Assembly: GCA_036365455.1 (NCBI GenBank)
Contig: JAWQUS010000022.1
Coordinates: forward strand, 4,464,001-4,528,000
Length of the DNA stretch: 64,000 bases
Origin: Macrosoma leucophasiata
Taxonomy: Eukaryota; Arthropoda; Insecta; Lepidoptera; Hedylidae
Direction: 5' to 3'
This document shows positions 40,813 to 52,526 of the stretch, piece after piece; positions within the stretch are counted from its first letter, which is position 1; each line of letters starts with the position of its first letter. Under the pieces are notes generated by a model. The model did no database searches, was not told where the DNA came from, and was given only the letters and a program-made list of their open reading frames with translations. The position numbers and the translations under genes were made by a program.

Positions 40813-41199
40813 AAAAAGTATACGTGTGTCCAGTGAGTGGAGTAGGTACATCAGTAAGAAAGTATGGCCGCAGCACCATTAGATCTTGTATGTATTTTAA
40901 AAATTCTCAGAAACCATATAGGCCACATAATAAATGTAGGTACTTTGCACAGGTGTTGCAGAACTTGAATAATGAAAAACACCTATTAAAAGAAAATAGA
41001 CCGTATTGCAGTAGACTAAGGTTGAGAATCTCATAAAATTGCAACACAATAACTTGTAGTCTTGCATAGTAGTCATTGTCTAGGAAATCTTTTTTTTCCC
41101 ACTGTGGGAATTCTTGTTAGTACTCTTAAACTGTTTGTTGATAAATGATTGAATTTCCTTTTATACGACGACTTGGTTAACGCAAAGTATAGTGGTAGA

Positions 41200-41290
41200 C
41201 CTATAGTGATAGAGCTCGGGGCTTAGGAACCATGAACCACTGCAGTACCTACCTAATGTATACCGTTAATGGTAGAGTTCGGTGCTACGT
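41200..41290 (+). mobile_element. SINE-A head fragment
   Basis: GTGGTAGACCTATAGTGATA...ACCGTTAATGGTAGAGTTCG; diverged 5' part only. Confidence 0.55.
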
Positions 41291-41292
41291 CT

Positions 41293-41537
41293 GTGGCTAA
41301 CAAGCTTGCAGTTCACATTGATGTTAAGTGATGACTGCAGCCTATAGACACCCACACAAAGACCGAGGTCAAAATGCAGATGCGTTACCACTCCTGAGGC
41401 CTAAGGTTATGCCTCTGTGCCGGAAATTACAGGGCCGTACATTACCACCTGACCGGAACACGATAGTACTAAACACTACCATTTAGCGGCAAGTATATTA
41501 GGTAATGCGGTGGTGCCTACGCCCGCGTGCTCCGCTG
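41293..41537 (-). mobile_element. SINE-A, near full length
   Basis: From GGCTAACAAGCTTGCAGTTC to GGTGGTGCCTACGCCCGCGT; the last 30 bp of the head are replaced by the adjoining poly-A-ended repeat. Confidence 0.85.
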
Positions 41538-41873
41538 CTCTTATTTTATTTCGTTTTCTTGGTGCATTTTTGAGTTATATTAAATAAAGTTGGTGGCATT
41601 TTGTTTCTTTTTCTCTCTTTCGTTCTTACTGTGCCCGTGTAAATTGAAATAGAATAACAGTGCGAAAACACGGCCTATCAGGTTGCCTCCAAAACTTCAT
41701 TGTAAATGTTCTGGTAAAGTAGCCATCGCTTTACTTGAATTACTGACTGTGACTCTGTCTGACTGACTGATAAATTGACTGTCTGACTTTTACGTTGCTT
41801 ATTACGAATACGAAATATCGTTTTACTTGATACTGGCAATATGCGTAATAGCGATGCCATAACAATAAAAAAA
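41538..41873 (+). repeat. poly-A-ended dispersed repeat, copy 3
   Basis: TGCTCTTATTTTATTTCGTT through GGTTGCCTCCAAAACTTCAT to ATGCCATAACAATAAAAAAAA, matching 29700-30060. Confidence 0.7.
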
Positions 41874-43616
41874 AAACTGCAAAAATCAGCCGGATCTTCA
41901 ATTTTTTTAGGCCTGGCAAAAACAAATATGCCGGCCCCGCCCAATTCTATTTTTTTATACCTTTATCATCTTTATAATTTCAGCTATCAGATGTCCGCTA
42001 AGACATAAAAAGTCTTCCGGAAATAATGCATGAATTGCTGTTATTTATTCTATGGTCAAAGTTAAATATCTAAATTATGAGTCAATTCGTTGGTTTATAA
42101 TGAATTTGGCCGCCCTCTGAACTTGCCGCTCGGGGCATAGGCCCGGGTTTGCCCCTTCCTAGATCCGGGGCTGGCAAAAATCCCCTCTTGGGCTTCCTCC
42201 CCTACTATAATAGGGTTCTACAGCCTAGTAGCTTGTTCATTAGAAAAAAATATTTTGTTAATATAAAATCAATGGTGTAATAAACACATTACACTTGTTT
42301 TCCTAGTCGAACAAATTTGCTTTTGTTTTATTACAATACAACGTACCTACGTGTACGGTTTGACCACGACAATCTTGAACTTGCGAGATTATTGTTAACC
42401 GACTTTGAAAGGTGACGGTTTTTTGGGTCATGATTGTTTTTTTATTAACAGTCCTGCTCACTGATGTAACAAGGCTATTTTTTTCTTTGATTCCAAGTTG
42501 ATATTTTACGCTTCCTTGGATCTTAAAGAGGACAAAATGGAAATCTCGAAATAGAACATTATTGAATGGCTACTTGTTTGAACTGGCTAAAACTAGATGC
42601 AGCCGGACTTTGGGTATATGACGTATGCAAAAATCGAAATTTTGCATTTGTCCGAATTTTATGATAGCTTTCTTATTTTTAACTCAAAGATGGACGAATA
42701 CGGCATTTATAAACAATCAGATCGAATCACAGTACAGCATGACTAGGTTTAGTGTACATATATTGTTAATTTTCTATTCAGTTTCTTATTCCATTAGATC
42801 TGTATAGGTACTTATCCTACCTCTACCTACATATTATACTACAACAGAGGGGGCCAGCTATCACGGATGTCATGAACAGTTTTAGCATCGTTTTGACATT
42901 ACGCCTACCGATACATGCCCATGCGATAACACTACTACCCAAACTATCGATCACCTACTCAGAGATTGTATCAGATACAGGCAAGACGGCAATGACCATT
43001 TCACAATTTGCACTATGACAAATGTAAGCCCATTTTACCTCCACGAAATAACTTACAAATTCATCATAAAAACACCAAACTTAAAACTGAAAAAAAAAAA
43101 CGATACGCGCATCCAGACCAAAAAATATAACAAAGTTGCCCGTATGCATTAGCGAGAATTTGTGTGTAACCAAAAAAATATGCGTCTTCGGGAACGCACA
43201 AGGACCCGAAAGGGGTAAAAAATTTATCACGAAAACTCTGTTACGAGTGAAATATATTTTTTTTCCTTACAATGAATTAAACTATTTTTTTCTTCCCAAA
43301 ATGTCGAGCAAATCGTGATCGACTCTGTTTTTGCATTACTGATCAAGGTATCATTAGTTATTAGAAATATAATTAGTAAGCGAAGTTCAAAGTCGTCGTG
43401 GTCTAACCTTTAATCGAAGGGTGTTGCCAAGGTTTGCTATAGTTCAGTAGGTTTTGTAGTACTTTTGTGAGTTGGAGTTTATATTTTAGATTTTATCGAT
43501 TGTACAAAAGTTTAAACCCTTATTTCTCAGACAGGGTCGCCCACGACTTGCTTGATCATTATGATGAAGAGTGGTGGAAAATACATTCATAATTTTATTG
43601 ATGCTGATGCTCTTTA

Positions 43617-43836
43617 ATTCCCGGTTACTCCAGCGGTGTGAAAAGACCGTTTGATTCGAAGGGTCGCGGGTTCGATCCCCGCACCGGGACAAATATTTGT
43701 ATGGCCTACAGATATTTGTTTCGGGTCTGGATGTTTGTGTATGTGTTGTATGTGTACAACGGCACCCACGACACAGGTTGTGGGGCTGTGAGTACGACTT
43801 ACTGTGGGGCTGTGAATATACGCGTATTTGAAAAAA
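43617..43836 (+). mobile_element. tSINE-1
   Basis: Head CCCGGTTACTCCAGCGGTGT, B box GGGTTCGATCCCC, body to GTGTACAACGGCACCCACGA, then a short duplication of TGTGGGGCTGTGA and an A-rich tail. Confidence 0.85.
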
Positions 43837-43875
43837 AAAAAAAGTGTTTCAACACTTTTTTTTTCCATATTCATA

Positions 43876-44010
43876 TGGCAATCAAGTTTGTAATTGATAT
43901 GGATGTTCAGTGATAACTGCAGCCTATAGACAGCTAAACAAAAACTAGAGGTCAATGCAGATGCGTTGCCAACCCTTAGTTGTTATGTCTCCGTGATGGT
44001 TATTAGGTGT
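43876..44010 (-). mobile_element. SINE-A, diverged fragment
   Basis: GGCAATCAAGTTTGTAATTG...CTGCAGCCTATAGACAGC...ATGCAGATGCGTTGCC keeps the tail-side order of the family. Confidence 0.55.
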
Positions 44011-44144
44011 TCATAACATGTAGGTATATTATATTTAGGTAAATATAAAAGTGCGTTTTGGGTTCATGTTGGCCTCGTGGTATGCGACACGCGACCCTTA
44101 ATGACACAGGTCGCATACAGGATGATTTAATCTTCATTAAAGTA

Positions 44145-44746
44145 CAGTAGAAGCTCTTTATTCGCGAGGTATACGTTCCGTAAATATGCCGCGAATATAA
44201 AAACCGTGAATATGGAATGGTAATTTTTATAGAATTATAAAAGGAAACGTTCCTAGGCGGTATCAAGGTCCCTCCAAAAAAAAATTAGTTTAATTTAAAA
44301 ACATAAAGACCATACATTTTGATAAGTTACATAATATCTTCAGGTTTAGGCAAGGGTCAACATTCAATAATAGACTTTATGTTTTGAGTAACAAGTTTGT
44401 TTTATCTAAAATAATCTAAATTTTCAGTTTGTTTACATACTTAAAGACACCGACCGCGGCGAAGGCGACTTTACCTCAAATGAACCGTCGAACGAAACAA
44501 ACAACGCCCCGTTAGCTTTTGAAAACACAATCTAAGTTTAGCTGTAATAAGGTCTATTTTATTTATCTCTTGACGCGTTGACAACGGATGCTTTTTATTT
44601 AGGGACAACTATATATGTACCGAGGTACCGATCCAATCCGCGAATAAAGAAATCTAAGCCGCGAATATAGGACTTGAGTCGCATTTTTTCAATCCGCGAA
44701 TAGTGAAAACGCGAATGAAGGAAGCGCGAATAAAAAGCTTCTACTG
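44145..44746. mobile_element. 602-bp pogo/Tc1-like MITE
   Basis: Terminal inverted repeats: CAGTAGAAGCTCTTTATTCG on the left and CAGTAGAAGCTTTTTATTCG when the right end is complemented. TA flanks both sides. Sub-terminal copies of CCGCGAATA(T/A)A recur at each end, as in pogo/Tigger-type non-autonomous elements. No transposase frame. Confidence 0.82.
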
Positions 44747-45424
44747 TATATAAAAACTATAAATAAAGGAGAAAGCCCAAATATGGGCCTTCTTGAGTTT
44801 CATAAAAATATCATTCGGTAATGTATTATTTTTTAATATTTGTAGGCATGCTTAGATAGCAGTGATGGGCGTAACTAGTTACTTTTGTAATCTAATAATA
44901 AAAGACAAAACAGAAGAATTCAATTTTTTACCTCTATAAGCAAAATAAAAGAGTTAAAAAATACAACCAGCCTGTATAACACTGTTTTGATTTTGACTAT
45001 ACGTCAACTTTTGACATTACAAATAGAGCGACGCATCGTCACGCGTTCCCAATTTAAATATTCGACCGTGATTGGTGGTGGCGGACAATGTGGCAAATAA
45101 GCCACGCCTCTTTATTCCTACAGGTTGCTATGTAATGTTTCGTCAATATTCAGCCAGTGATTGTGTATGTAGCCTTGAAAAGTGCTTATTTTGCTATAGA
45201 TCATATCTTTTGGGGCATGTCGTGTTTGACAAATACATAGAACATTGACTCTGTTTTGACTACTTAGATTTAATGGTTTGGTTAGACGACACGAAGCTTC
45301 AAGTATTTTAGAGGTAAAAAATCTGAATTCGCAGTACAGAGTCGTGTAATTAATTACCATTTTAACTGACTTCGAAGTGACTGGTCGGAATCCTTTTATG
45401 TTTCCATTTATAGTTAACTAACGG

Positions 45425-45545
45425 CTCGCCCCGGCTTCGCTCGCGCTGCTCCGCTCCTATTAGTCATAGCATGATGATATATAGCCTATAGCCTTCTTCG
45501 ATCAATGGGATATCTAACACTGAAAGAACTTTTCAAATCGGATAT
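45425..45545 (-). repeat. dispersed repeat, copy of the 35247 family
   Basis: ACGGCTCGCCCCGGCTTCGC...TATATAGCCTATAGCCTTCT...GGGATATCTAACACTGAAAG. Confidence 0.5.
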
Positions 45546-45649
45546 GGAAAGAATCAATTATTTACAAATTCCTCCATTTCCTCATTTCAAAAGAAACTGA
45601 TAAAAGAATGAATTAAGTCGTCATAATAAAGATTATTCACTTGGCAGAA

Positions 45650-46160
45650 TTCCAAGTGCAGTCAATACTGAGAAGAATTCCGCAACTGAAGAAACTCAGT
45701 ACAGTTCTTTTGAATTTTAACTTGAATCTAATACAGTCTGTAATTACACAGTACAGGTTTTCGAAATTGTCTGGGAGCGATCGCTTCAATCCAATGGTGT
45801 GGTGTCAGTAAGATAATCACACGTTTTATAATAGTTGCACATGTATAAGCGTTTTTTGATAACTTTCTTAAGTTTATTAATTGAAAGACTTTTAACATCT
45901 TCAGGTATTTCGCTAAAGAAACGTATACATTGACCTCTAAAAGAATTACTTACCCTATGCGGTCGTGTTGTATGCACAGACAACTTGTGTTTGTTCCTAG
46001 TATTCATATAATCATTAGCTCTACTAGGAAATTCGCTAATATTTTTACGTACATACAGTACATATTCGTAAATGTATTGCGAAGCTACAGTCAATATATT
46101 AATTTCCTTAAATTTATCTCTGAGAGGTAGGTGTTTCTCTCTGTTAGGTACTGTCGAATC
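45650..46160 (-). mobile_element. LINE-X: ORF2 C-terminus and 3' untranslated region
   Basis: A minus frame from about 46140 to the stop at 45786 reads LPLRDKFKEINILTVASQYI, YEYVLYV, NTRNKHKL, RVSNSFRGQCIRFFSEIPED. This is the recognisable tail of LINE reverse-transcriptase polyproteins (ILTV.S.YIYE...HNTR...F.P). The 3' untranslated block at 45650-45740 recurs at 24880-24960. Confidence 0.8.
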
Positions 46161-46228
46161 GAATAATCATTATCATTAGGTACTGTATTTTGTTACAGTA
46201 AGTCAATGATTTCAATCGATACTTGATG

Positions 46229-46522
46229 GGACTGCCTCAGTAGCGTAGTGGTAGCAGGCCACTACTATTACGCTGGAGGTCCTGGGTTCGATTCCCGGGT
46301 CGGGGGATATTAGAGATAACGGTTTAAAATCCTTTATCTCTGCTTCTATTGGGATTTTTCCATTTTCTGGAAGTTTCCCAGTACCCCGGAGTTTGGTAAT
46401 GTGCCCGGAGATGGCAACAGGTTCGCCAAACGTAACCGGCGAGTCGTGGGTGCATGTATGATTGAATGCATGCATTTACCTCTGCCTACCTCTTCGGGGA
46501 TTACAGGCGTGAAGTTACGTTT
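46229..46522 (+). mobile_element. tSINE-2, full length
   Basis: Head CTGCCTCAGTAGCGTAGTGG (A box) and GGTCCTGGGTTCGATTCCCG (B box and T stem) like a tRNA. The body follows: TTTTTCCATTTTCTGGAAGT, GTGCCCGGAGATGGCAACAG, CCTCTTCGGGGATTACAGGC, GTGAAGTTACG. Confidence 0.88.
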
Positions 46523-46675
46523 ACTTGATGGGCATACCGCCAGAGGTTTACAATTGGGCTGCTCACGAGGATGTTGCCAATGTTGTCATGGCAACGGTTT
46601 GTTTGGTCGATTTTATGGTTATTTGAGTTGAATTCGTCTTCTTGCCAAAAGAAAAAGAATCGTCGGGTTTTTGCT

Positions 46676-47126
46676 TGCAATTTTTTTTTGTAATAATGGT
46701 GGCAAACAGAGTAACACGGGCCACCGGCCGCGGCGGTCTGGAGGGGAGTAGCCATAGCGTTTATTACCGATGCAAAACAGTCTGTCATTTTTTGCGGGGG
46801 GAAATGCGTGCGACACACTCACACTACAAAAATCGTCTATTACTACGAAACTCACACCTTGACTTTAACAAAATACAGAGACAATTTCATGCACACATTT
46901 AAACATCTAGGCGACAGGTATAGGCCCATTTGGGCTTGTACTTTGACAGAGGGGAAAGCCTGCACATGGTTACTCCCCTCCGGTGTTGCTCTATGGTGGC
47001 AAACAAGCGTGCAGCTCACACGGCTGTACCTAAAGTGATGACTGCAGCCTATAGACTACCTACTACACAAAACACAAGGTCCAAGTACAGATGCGTTGGT
47101 ACCCCTAAGACCCCTTTGTAGTGACG
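46676..47126 (-). mobile_element. SINE-A, interrupted by MITE-1
   Basis: TTTTTTTTTGTAATAATGGTGGCAAAC is followed by MITE-1 and then by GGTGGCAAACAAGCGTGCAG...CTGCAGCCTATAGAC. The two halves belong to one diverged SINE-A copy. Confidence 0.8.
46708..46994. mobile_element. MITE-1, complete, inserted in SINE-A
   Basis: AGAGTAACACGGGCCACC...GGTGTTGCTCTAT with an exact 10-bp duplication, GGTGGCAAAC, on both sides (46698-46707, 46995-47004). A 9-10 bp duplication fits Mutator-like elements better than hAT or mariner. Confidence 0.85.
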
Positions 47127-47184
47127 CGGTTATCAGATGTTTGATGTAACTGTGTACCGAATAGTGAAACAATAATGGCAACTC

Positions 47185-47520
47185 ATTATACGTCCTACAG
47201 CTGGGCACGAGTCTCTCCCCTTTTTGGGGGGGGGAGGCCTGCAGCTTACTCCACCACGCTGCTCCAATGGGGATTGAGTGACCAACCCGCTGTTAGATGT
47301 TTTCAAACCAACCGCTCATAAGGCCTCCGACAAGGTTTAACGACTGCTATCCATCGATAGCAACCGGGACCGACGGGTTAACGTGCCCTCCGAAGCACGG
47401 AAACGCGCATTTTAATTTGCCACTAGCGGTCACCCATCACACATCCGACCGCGCCCGTAATGCTTAACCGAGTAGATCGCTTACGATCTACGCCAGCCGC
47501 TGGGCCATGCGCGCTTCACT
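47185..47520 (-). mobile_element. 5S-SINE, full length
   Basis: The minus strand starts with GCGCATGGCCCAGCGGCTGG. The 5S-like block GGTTAAGCATTACGGGCGCG...GATGGGTGACCGCTAG follows. It ends GCTGTAGGACGTATAATGAG. Confidence 0.8.
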
Positions 47521-47568
47521 GTGTACCTATTTATATAAAAACTTTTTTAACATAAGAATGGTAAAGTC

Positions 47569-47848
47569 TTTTTTATGTAATGAAAGTGGCAAACAAGCAT
47601 GCAGTTCACATTGATGTTAAGTGATGACAGGAGCTTATAGACACCCACACAAAGACCAGAGGTCAAAATGCAGACGCGTTACCACTTCTGAGGCCTAAGG
47701 TGGCCTCTGTGCCGGAAATTACATCGCCTTACATTATCACCTGACGCACGATAGTGCTGCACACTATCATTTAGCGGCAAGTATATTAGGTAATGCGGTG
47801 GTGCCTACGCCCAAGAGCTCCTTCATTGGAGCTCTAGCACCAGTAAAA
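47569..47848 (-). mobile_element. SINE-A, full length
   Basis: From TTTTATGTAATGAAAGTGGC to GAGCTCTAGCACCAGTAAA. Confidence 0.88.
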
Positions 47849-47939
47849 CTAACTACTTTCTCGATTTCAATTGATCAATATAAACATTTTTAGTTGATTC
47901 CCATAAATGTAAGTATCGTCTATTGATTCACCATAAAAT

Positions 47940-48125
47940 ACAAAAAATACGCTTACACACAGCTCCACAGCAGGTATAAACCTGTGTCGTGGGTGCCGTT
48001 GTACACATACACAATCACCCAGACCCGAAACAAATATCTGTAGGCCATACAAATATTTGTCCCGGTGCGGGGATCGAACTTCGAATCACACGGTTATCTC
48101 ACACCCCTGGACTAACCGGGTCGTC
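47940..48125 (-). mobile_element. tSINE-1
   Basis: Inverted copy with a small deletion in the T arm (GGGGATCGAACTTCGAAT instead of ...CCGCGACCC...). Confidence 0.82.
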
Positions 48126-48259
48126 TACCATGAAGTCATAAATGTAATAATGTCTAATTGGTCACACGGTGGTAACGCGTGAATCCGCCACAAATTGATT
48201 GGAAGTCTCGGTTGTTATAACACCCTTTTTTGTGTAACCTATCTTGCAGTTTACATATT

Positions 48260-48514
48260 TTTACTGGCTGTAGAGCTCCAGTGACGGAGCTCGCGGGCGT
48301 AGGCACCAACGCATTACCTAATATACTTGCCGCTAAATGGTAGTGTTCAACACTATCGTGTTCCGATCAGGTGGTAATGTACGGTCCTGTAATTTCCGGC
48401 ACAAGCATAACACCTTAGGCCTCAGGAGTGGTAACGCATCTGCATTTTGACCTTGGTCATTGTGTGGGTGTCTATAGGCTGCAGTCATCACTTAACATCA
48501 ATGTGAACTGCATT
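48260..48514 (+). mobile_element. SINE-A, 3'-truncated
   Basis: Head TTACTGGCTGTAGAGCTCCA to AACATCAATGTGAACTGCAT; the last 30 bp and poly-A are missing. Confidence 0.85.
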
Positions 48515-48667
48515 CTAAACATTTATCGGTTATTTAAGGAAAAATCTAAAATATGTGGTAAATCTCATTACCGTTCCTTTCAAACCATCATTTACCATTC
48601 GCTATTTGAAAAAGGCTTGATGGGCTATCAGATATGATATGTGATTGTGTATCAATCAGCGGCGCTA

Positions 48668-49970
48668 TTAATAATAATAATAATAATAAATTCTTTATTG
48701 TACACCAATTATTGAAACATTGTTACATAAAAAGAAGAATTAAAATGCACAATTGGCGGTCTTATCGCTGACGCAATTTCTTACAGACAACCAGGTGGAG
48801 GAAAAGAGTGGCTATGTAATATAAGACAGGGGTGTACGATTATGAATAAATAAATAAATAAATAACGTTATACTGGCAAATTAATAAATAAATAGTATAT
48901 AAATAAATAAATAATATTATACAAATAAATAAATACATACATAACTGTTTAATAACATACTTACAAGGATAGGCGTGCGGAAGAAAGGTAAATAAAATAT
49001 AAATAGGTAAATAAAAGCATACTATTTGAAGGGAAAGAAAGCAATGACTATTGATTATGGGAGAGAAAATACTCAGTTAAATGTTTTTTAAATGTCTCGA
49101 GGGTTTGCACTTGACGTACATCTAATGGTAAGGCATTCCACAGACGTACAGCTGTATTAGTAAAGGAATTTGACACGAAGGACGAAGAATGGGAAGGAGT
49201 CATAAGTCGTAGATTATTGGAAGAGCGTAGAAAGAGGGAGTTGGAGAGGCTAAGGTAACGGAAACGTACTTTGAGGTATTGAGGATAGTGAGGATAAAAA
49301 AGTATACAATAAAGAAGAGACAGAATATGAGTATTCCTGCGAAGGCGGATTGGCAGCCACTTGAGTTGTACACGAAATTGGGAAATATGGTCGTATTTTC
49401 GTATACCAAATACGAACCTTATACAAAGATTTTGCAAACGCTCAAGTTTATTTAGCTGCTCTTGGGTTAGATCGAGATAACATATGTCAGCATAATCTAA
49501 AATGGGAAACAGGATTGATCGAACAAGCGTAACCTTAGTGGCAATAGGTAAGAAATTACATAACCTTCTTAGGGAACCTACAGCAGCAAACATCTTCCTA
49601 CTCACCTCACTAATCTGAGGAACCCAAGTCAGAGAACTATCCATGATTACACCCAGGTTTTTCACGGTCATAGAATATTTTATTATAGTTCCATCTAATG
49701 ATATAGTTGGTAGTGTATCAAAGTTAATTTTTCGAATCAACCGAGAGCTGCCTATTATAATGGCCTGACTTTTTTCCGGATTAACCTGAAGGCCATAAGC
49801 TTTACCCCAATCTGATATTTTCTTTAAATTATTATTCATATTATGTATGGCTTCAGGAAGATTATCAAGACTAGATTGTAAGTAAAGTTGTAAATCATCT
49901 GCATATAAGTGGTAGAGAGAAGTCAAATGATTACTGATGGAATTAATGAAAATAGAGAAGAGGAAAGGAG
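48668..49970 (-). mobile_element. LINE-D: 5'-truncated CR1/Daphne-like retrotransposon
   Basis: A single open minus frame (stop at 49048) covers the C-terminal half of the reverse transcriptase from FLFSIFINSISN through YHLYADDLQLYL to TAVRLWNALPLDVRQ, 292 residues beyond the first Met. There is no internal stop. The element breaks off at about 49970, inside the conserved palm region. A (TAA)n tail lies at 48668-48691 after AATAAAGAATT. It is more intact than the copy at 14221. Confidence 0.88.
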
Positions 49971-50287
49971 ACTAAAATAAGCTCTAATAAATAAGCTATT
50001 TCTTGGATATAGCCATGCGGTGGTCGCAGATAATCCCATTTAACCCTTGCGTCGTATTAATTACATTCTCTGATACTGCAAGCATATTATATGGCTTCAA
50101 AATTCAGGTTTCTTGATCAATGATATACACCACCGTAGTGTGTAACGTTATTTGTGTTCGGCTACCACCGAAATGAAAGCTTTGAATTTCATTATCAAAC
50201 TGAAATGAACAATTTTCAGAAAAAACGATATTGTACTATAGTCCTCATGGTAGATAATGTCGCCTTTAGAGATGTTAAAGGTTTATA

Positions 50288-50479
50288 ATGTCCAACTCTA
50301 ACTTACTCCCCTTAAATTTTGTAAAAAAAACTAGAAGACCAGCTAAGAGGACAGTAGTAAAAAATTTATCAAATGAAGATTTACTACATACGAAAACAGA
50401 ATGTAATACAAGCGAAGGAAAGTATACTATTAATATAATTACGTTTTGTAGTGTTTTTTCTGATGATAACATATTTTAA
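50288..50479 (+). CDS. short open frame, possible exon
   Basis: MSNSNLLPLNFVKKTRRPAK..., a basic N-terminus, then NLSNEDLLHTKTECNTSEGK followed by AAA|GTATAC, a passable donor at about 50423. The region is free of recognised repeats. No family resemblance; it may be a first exon or chance. Confidence 0.2.
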   Translation: MSNSNLLPLNFVKKTRRPAKRTVVKNLSNEDLLHTKTECNTSEGKYTINIITFCSVFSDDNIF

Positions 50480-50673
50480 GTTGTGTCAATGGTGCTTTTA
50501 TGTCAATAATTTGAGGCTTTAATTAAAGTTCCTACTAGTTTTCATGCTTAATATGTTCTTTATAGTTTAGACTGTAACATAACTTCTGAGACTGAGCTAT
50601 AAATAATGTTATTATCTGTTACAAATAGGTTTCCATATGTTACAGCAAGTATAAAGATATTTCAAATCAATTG

Positions 50674-50744
50674 AATTTTTATGTATGTGAAACTCAATTT
50701 AAGTATTTTAAATACTTAAATTGAGTTTCACATACATAAAAATT
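50674..50744. repeat. perfect 71-bp palindrome
   Basis: Two 35-bp arms, AATTTTTATGTATGTGAAAC... and its exact complement, around a single central T at 50709. No coding or MITE context was recognised. Confidence 0.92.
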
Positions 50745-51234
50745 TAAACATTAGCAGTTTATCTTTACCACTGTCCCCATTATCATTACCAAACTTCTTC
50801 CTTCATTACCATAACAATGACAAAAAAGTTGAAGCCCATAACTTTGCCAATCCTGCGTATAATTTAGTGATAATAATATAGCGTGTTTATTTTTCATGTA
50901 GCTATGCATTGGCACTAAAAAAAAGCATTTCTATTTTTTTCTCGATTTTTCGTTCAATTTGCACGAAAAAATAGAACTACTCTTTTACTTTTGAAGCCAT
51001 GAACTAAACTTACTTTGTAAAGCGTGCGCCACATTCCCACGGCATTAAAAGGGGTGCGCAGTGATCAGCGCCGACCTTTGCTCGACTCAAACAAGCGTTT
51101 ACTGCAATTAATTGTTAATACACTTCATTTAACTTGGCTGTCGTGATTTTGTGAGTCAATATTTGAAGCAATTTTATTATTAGGTTTATTTGAGCGGCAA
51201 ATGTCTCTGTATTTACTACTAACTAAACATCATT

Positions 51235-51720
51235 CCTCCCTTCCCGCGTGAAGCGCGACAGAGGGGGGATGGTTTGGGGGTCGAGGTGTACCTCGTTCCC
51301 CGGGCCTATCTGCCCCCGAAGCGTCGGGGGCGTGATCGAATGAAGGAGGATGAAACTCGCTGAAGGAGGCCATTTCCTTTTTTTTCTTCTTTTTTTCCTT
51401 TTTTTCCTCTTTTCCCCTTTTTTTTCCTTTCTCTTTTTTTTTAAGCTTTTTAACCCTTTTTTTGTTGTTTTTTTTTTGTGGGCATAATCTTTTCCCTCCC
51501 TCAGCTATTCCCCCGCGCGCCGTTTACATTAGATTAATAGAGATACGTTTTCTATTGTTAGGGGCCTCACGTCCCCGTCGTCACTCTGGCCTAAGCCGGA
51601 CAGCAGCCACGGTCCCAAACGACTCAATTCCTCGTCCGGGGCATGATCCCAGTTGGGATTTTTCGGGCTACGGGTTTGCACGTCTGAGCCACTTCATATG
51701 TACACGTAGGGCTCTGTAAA
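51235..51720 (+). repeat. GC-rich repeat with long pyrimidine tract
   Basis: GC-rich foldback sequence (CCCGCGTGAAGCGCGACAG, GCCCCCGAAGCGTCGGGGGC), then a T/C tract of about 100 bp (51374-51478), then GGGGCCTCACGTCCCCGTCG and CGGGGCATGATCCCAGTTGG. It probably belongs to a LINE of R1-like type; not proven. Confidence 0.45.
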
Positions 51721-51771
51721 CCTTCTAATCTTCGAATAGTAGGTCCCCGATTTATCTGTGCAAAATATTTG

Positions 51772-51940
51772 TATGGCCCCGTAATAACTATCACAGAGAC
51801 ATAACAACTTCGGTCTCAGGGGTTGCAACGCATCTGCATTTTAACCTCTCTCTGTGCGGGTGTCTAAAGGCCGCAGTCATCACTACATCAATGTGAACTG
51901 TATGCTTGTTTGCCGCCTTCCCAACATAAAAAGTATACTT
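51772..51940 (+). mobile_element. SINE-A, 5'-truncated, diverged
   Basis: GGCCCCGTAATAACTATCAC...GCATCTGCATTTTAACCTCT...GCTTGTTTGCCGCC...ACATAAAAAG. It shares variant positions with the old copy at 21283. Confidence 0.7.
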
Positions 51941-52303
51941 CCGATATTGTCCCATCCATGAGCGAAACTACGGACAAACGCGACGATGAAACTACGGGGT
52001 TCCTCGTATGCTAAAGAACCCTAAAACCGATCCTTGTCATAATATGTCTGGTCACGATTATTAGCCAGATCACCATGAACTCAGAGACCATGAAATTATG
52101 AGACACATAACAGCTGTTGGTCTCGCTCCATCAGTTTTTATATCACCTGATCAACCCTCAATAAATGTATGCACCATTGCACTTAAACGGTAATGCACGG
52201 GGTTTTGAAAACTGTTTCAACTTTCCCAGCACCTGTGTGTATGCAAAGTGTATGGATAATATCGATTATTATGAAATCAAGGAGTAGCAATCAACCGTAG
52301 AGC

Positions 52304-52519
52304 CACAGTACAAATATGAACAGTTTGGAAACTACGTTCAAAACGTTGAATCGTCGTCACACCACACAAACATGCGCATTGACGAGGCCTCTAAGCGGTT
52401 CTTGCGGTGCTGCAGTATTGAGTCACTCGCTACATCGAGCGTCGATGCGCGTTTTTGTGTTAGTGTGCCGTTTCAAACGTTTTGTACGTAGTTTCCATAC
52501 TGTTCATATTTGTACTGTG
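52304..52519. mobile_element. MITE-4, copy 2
   Basis: A 216-bp unit with exact ends CACAGTACAAATATGAACAG and its complement, and inner arms including GAAACTACGT and AAACGTT. GTAGAGC directly abuts both ends (52297-52303, 52520-52526), a 7-bp or near-8-bp target duplication. Confidence 0.85.
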
Positions 52520-52526
52520 GTAGAGC

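Noticed and set aside
47395..47515. 5S rRNA gene on the minus strand
   Set aside because: Only the internal control region matches; the rest does not, and the segment is the head of a multi-copy SINE.
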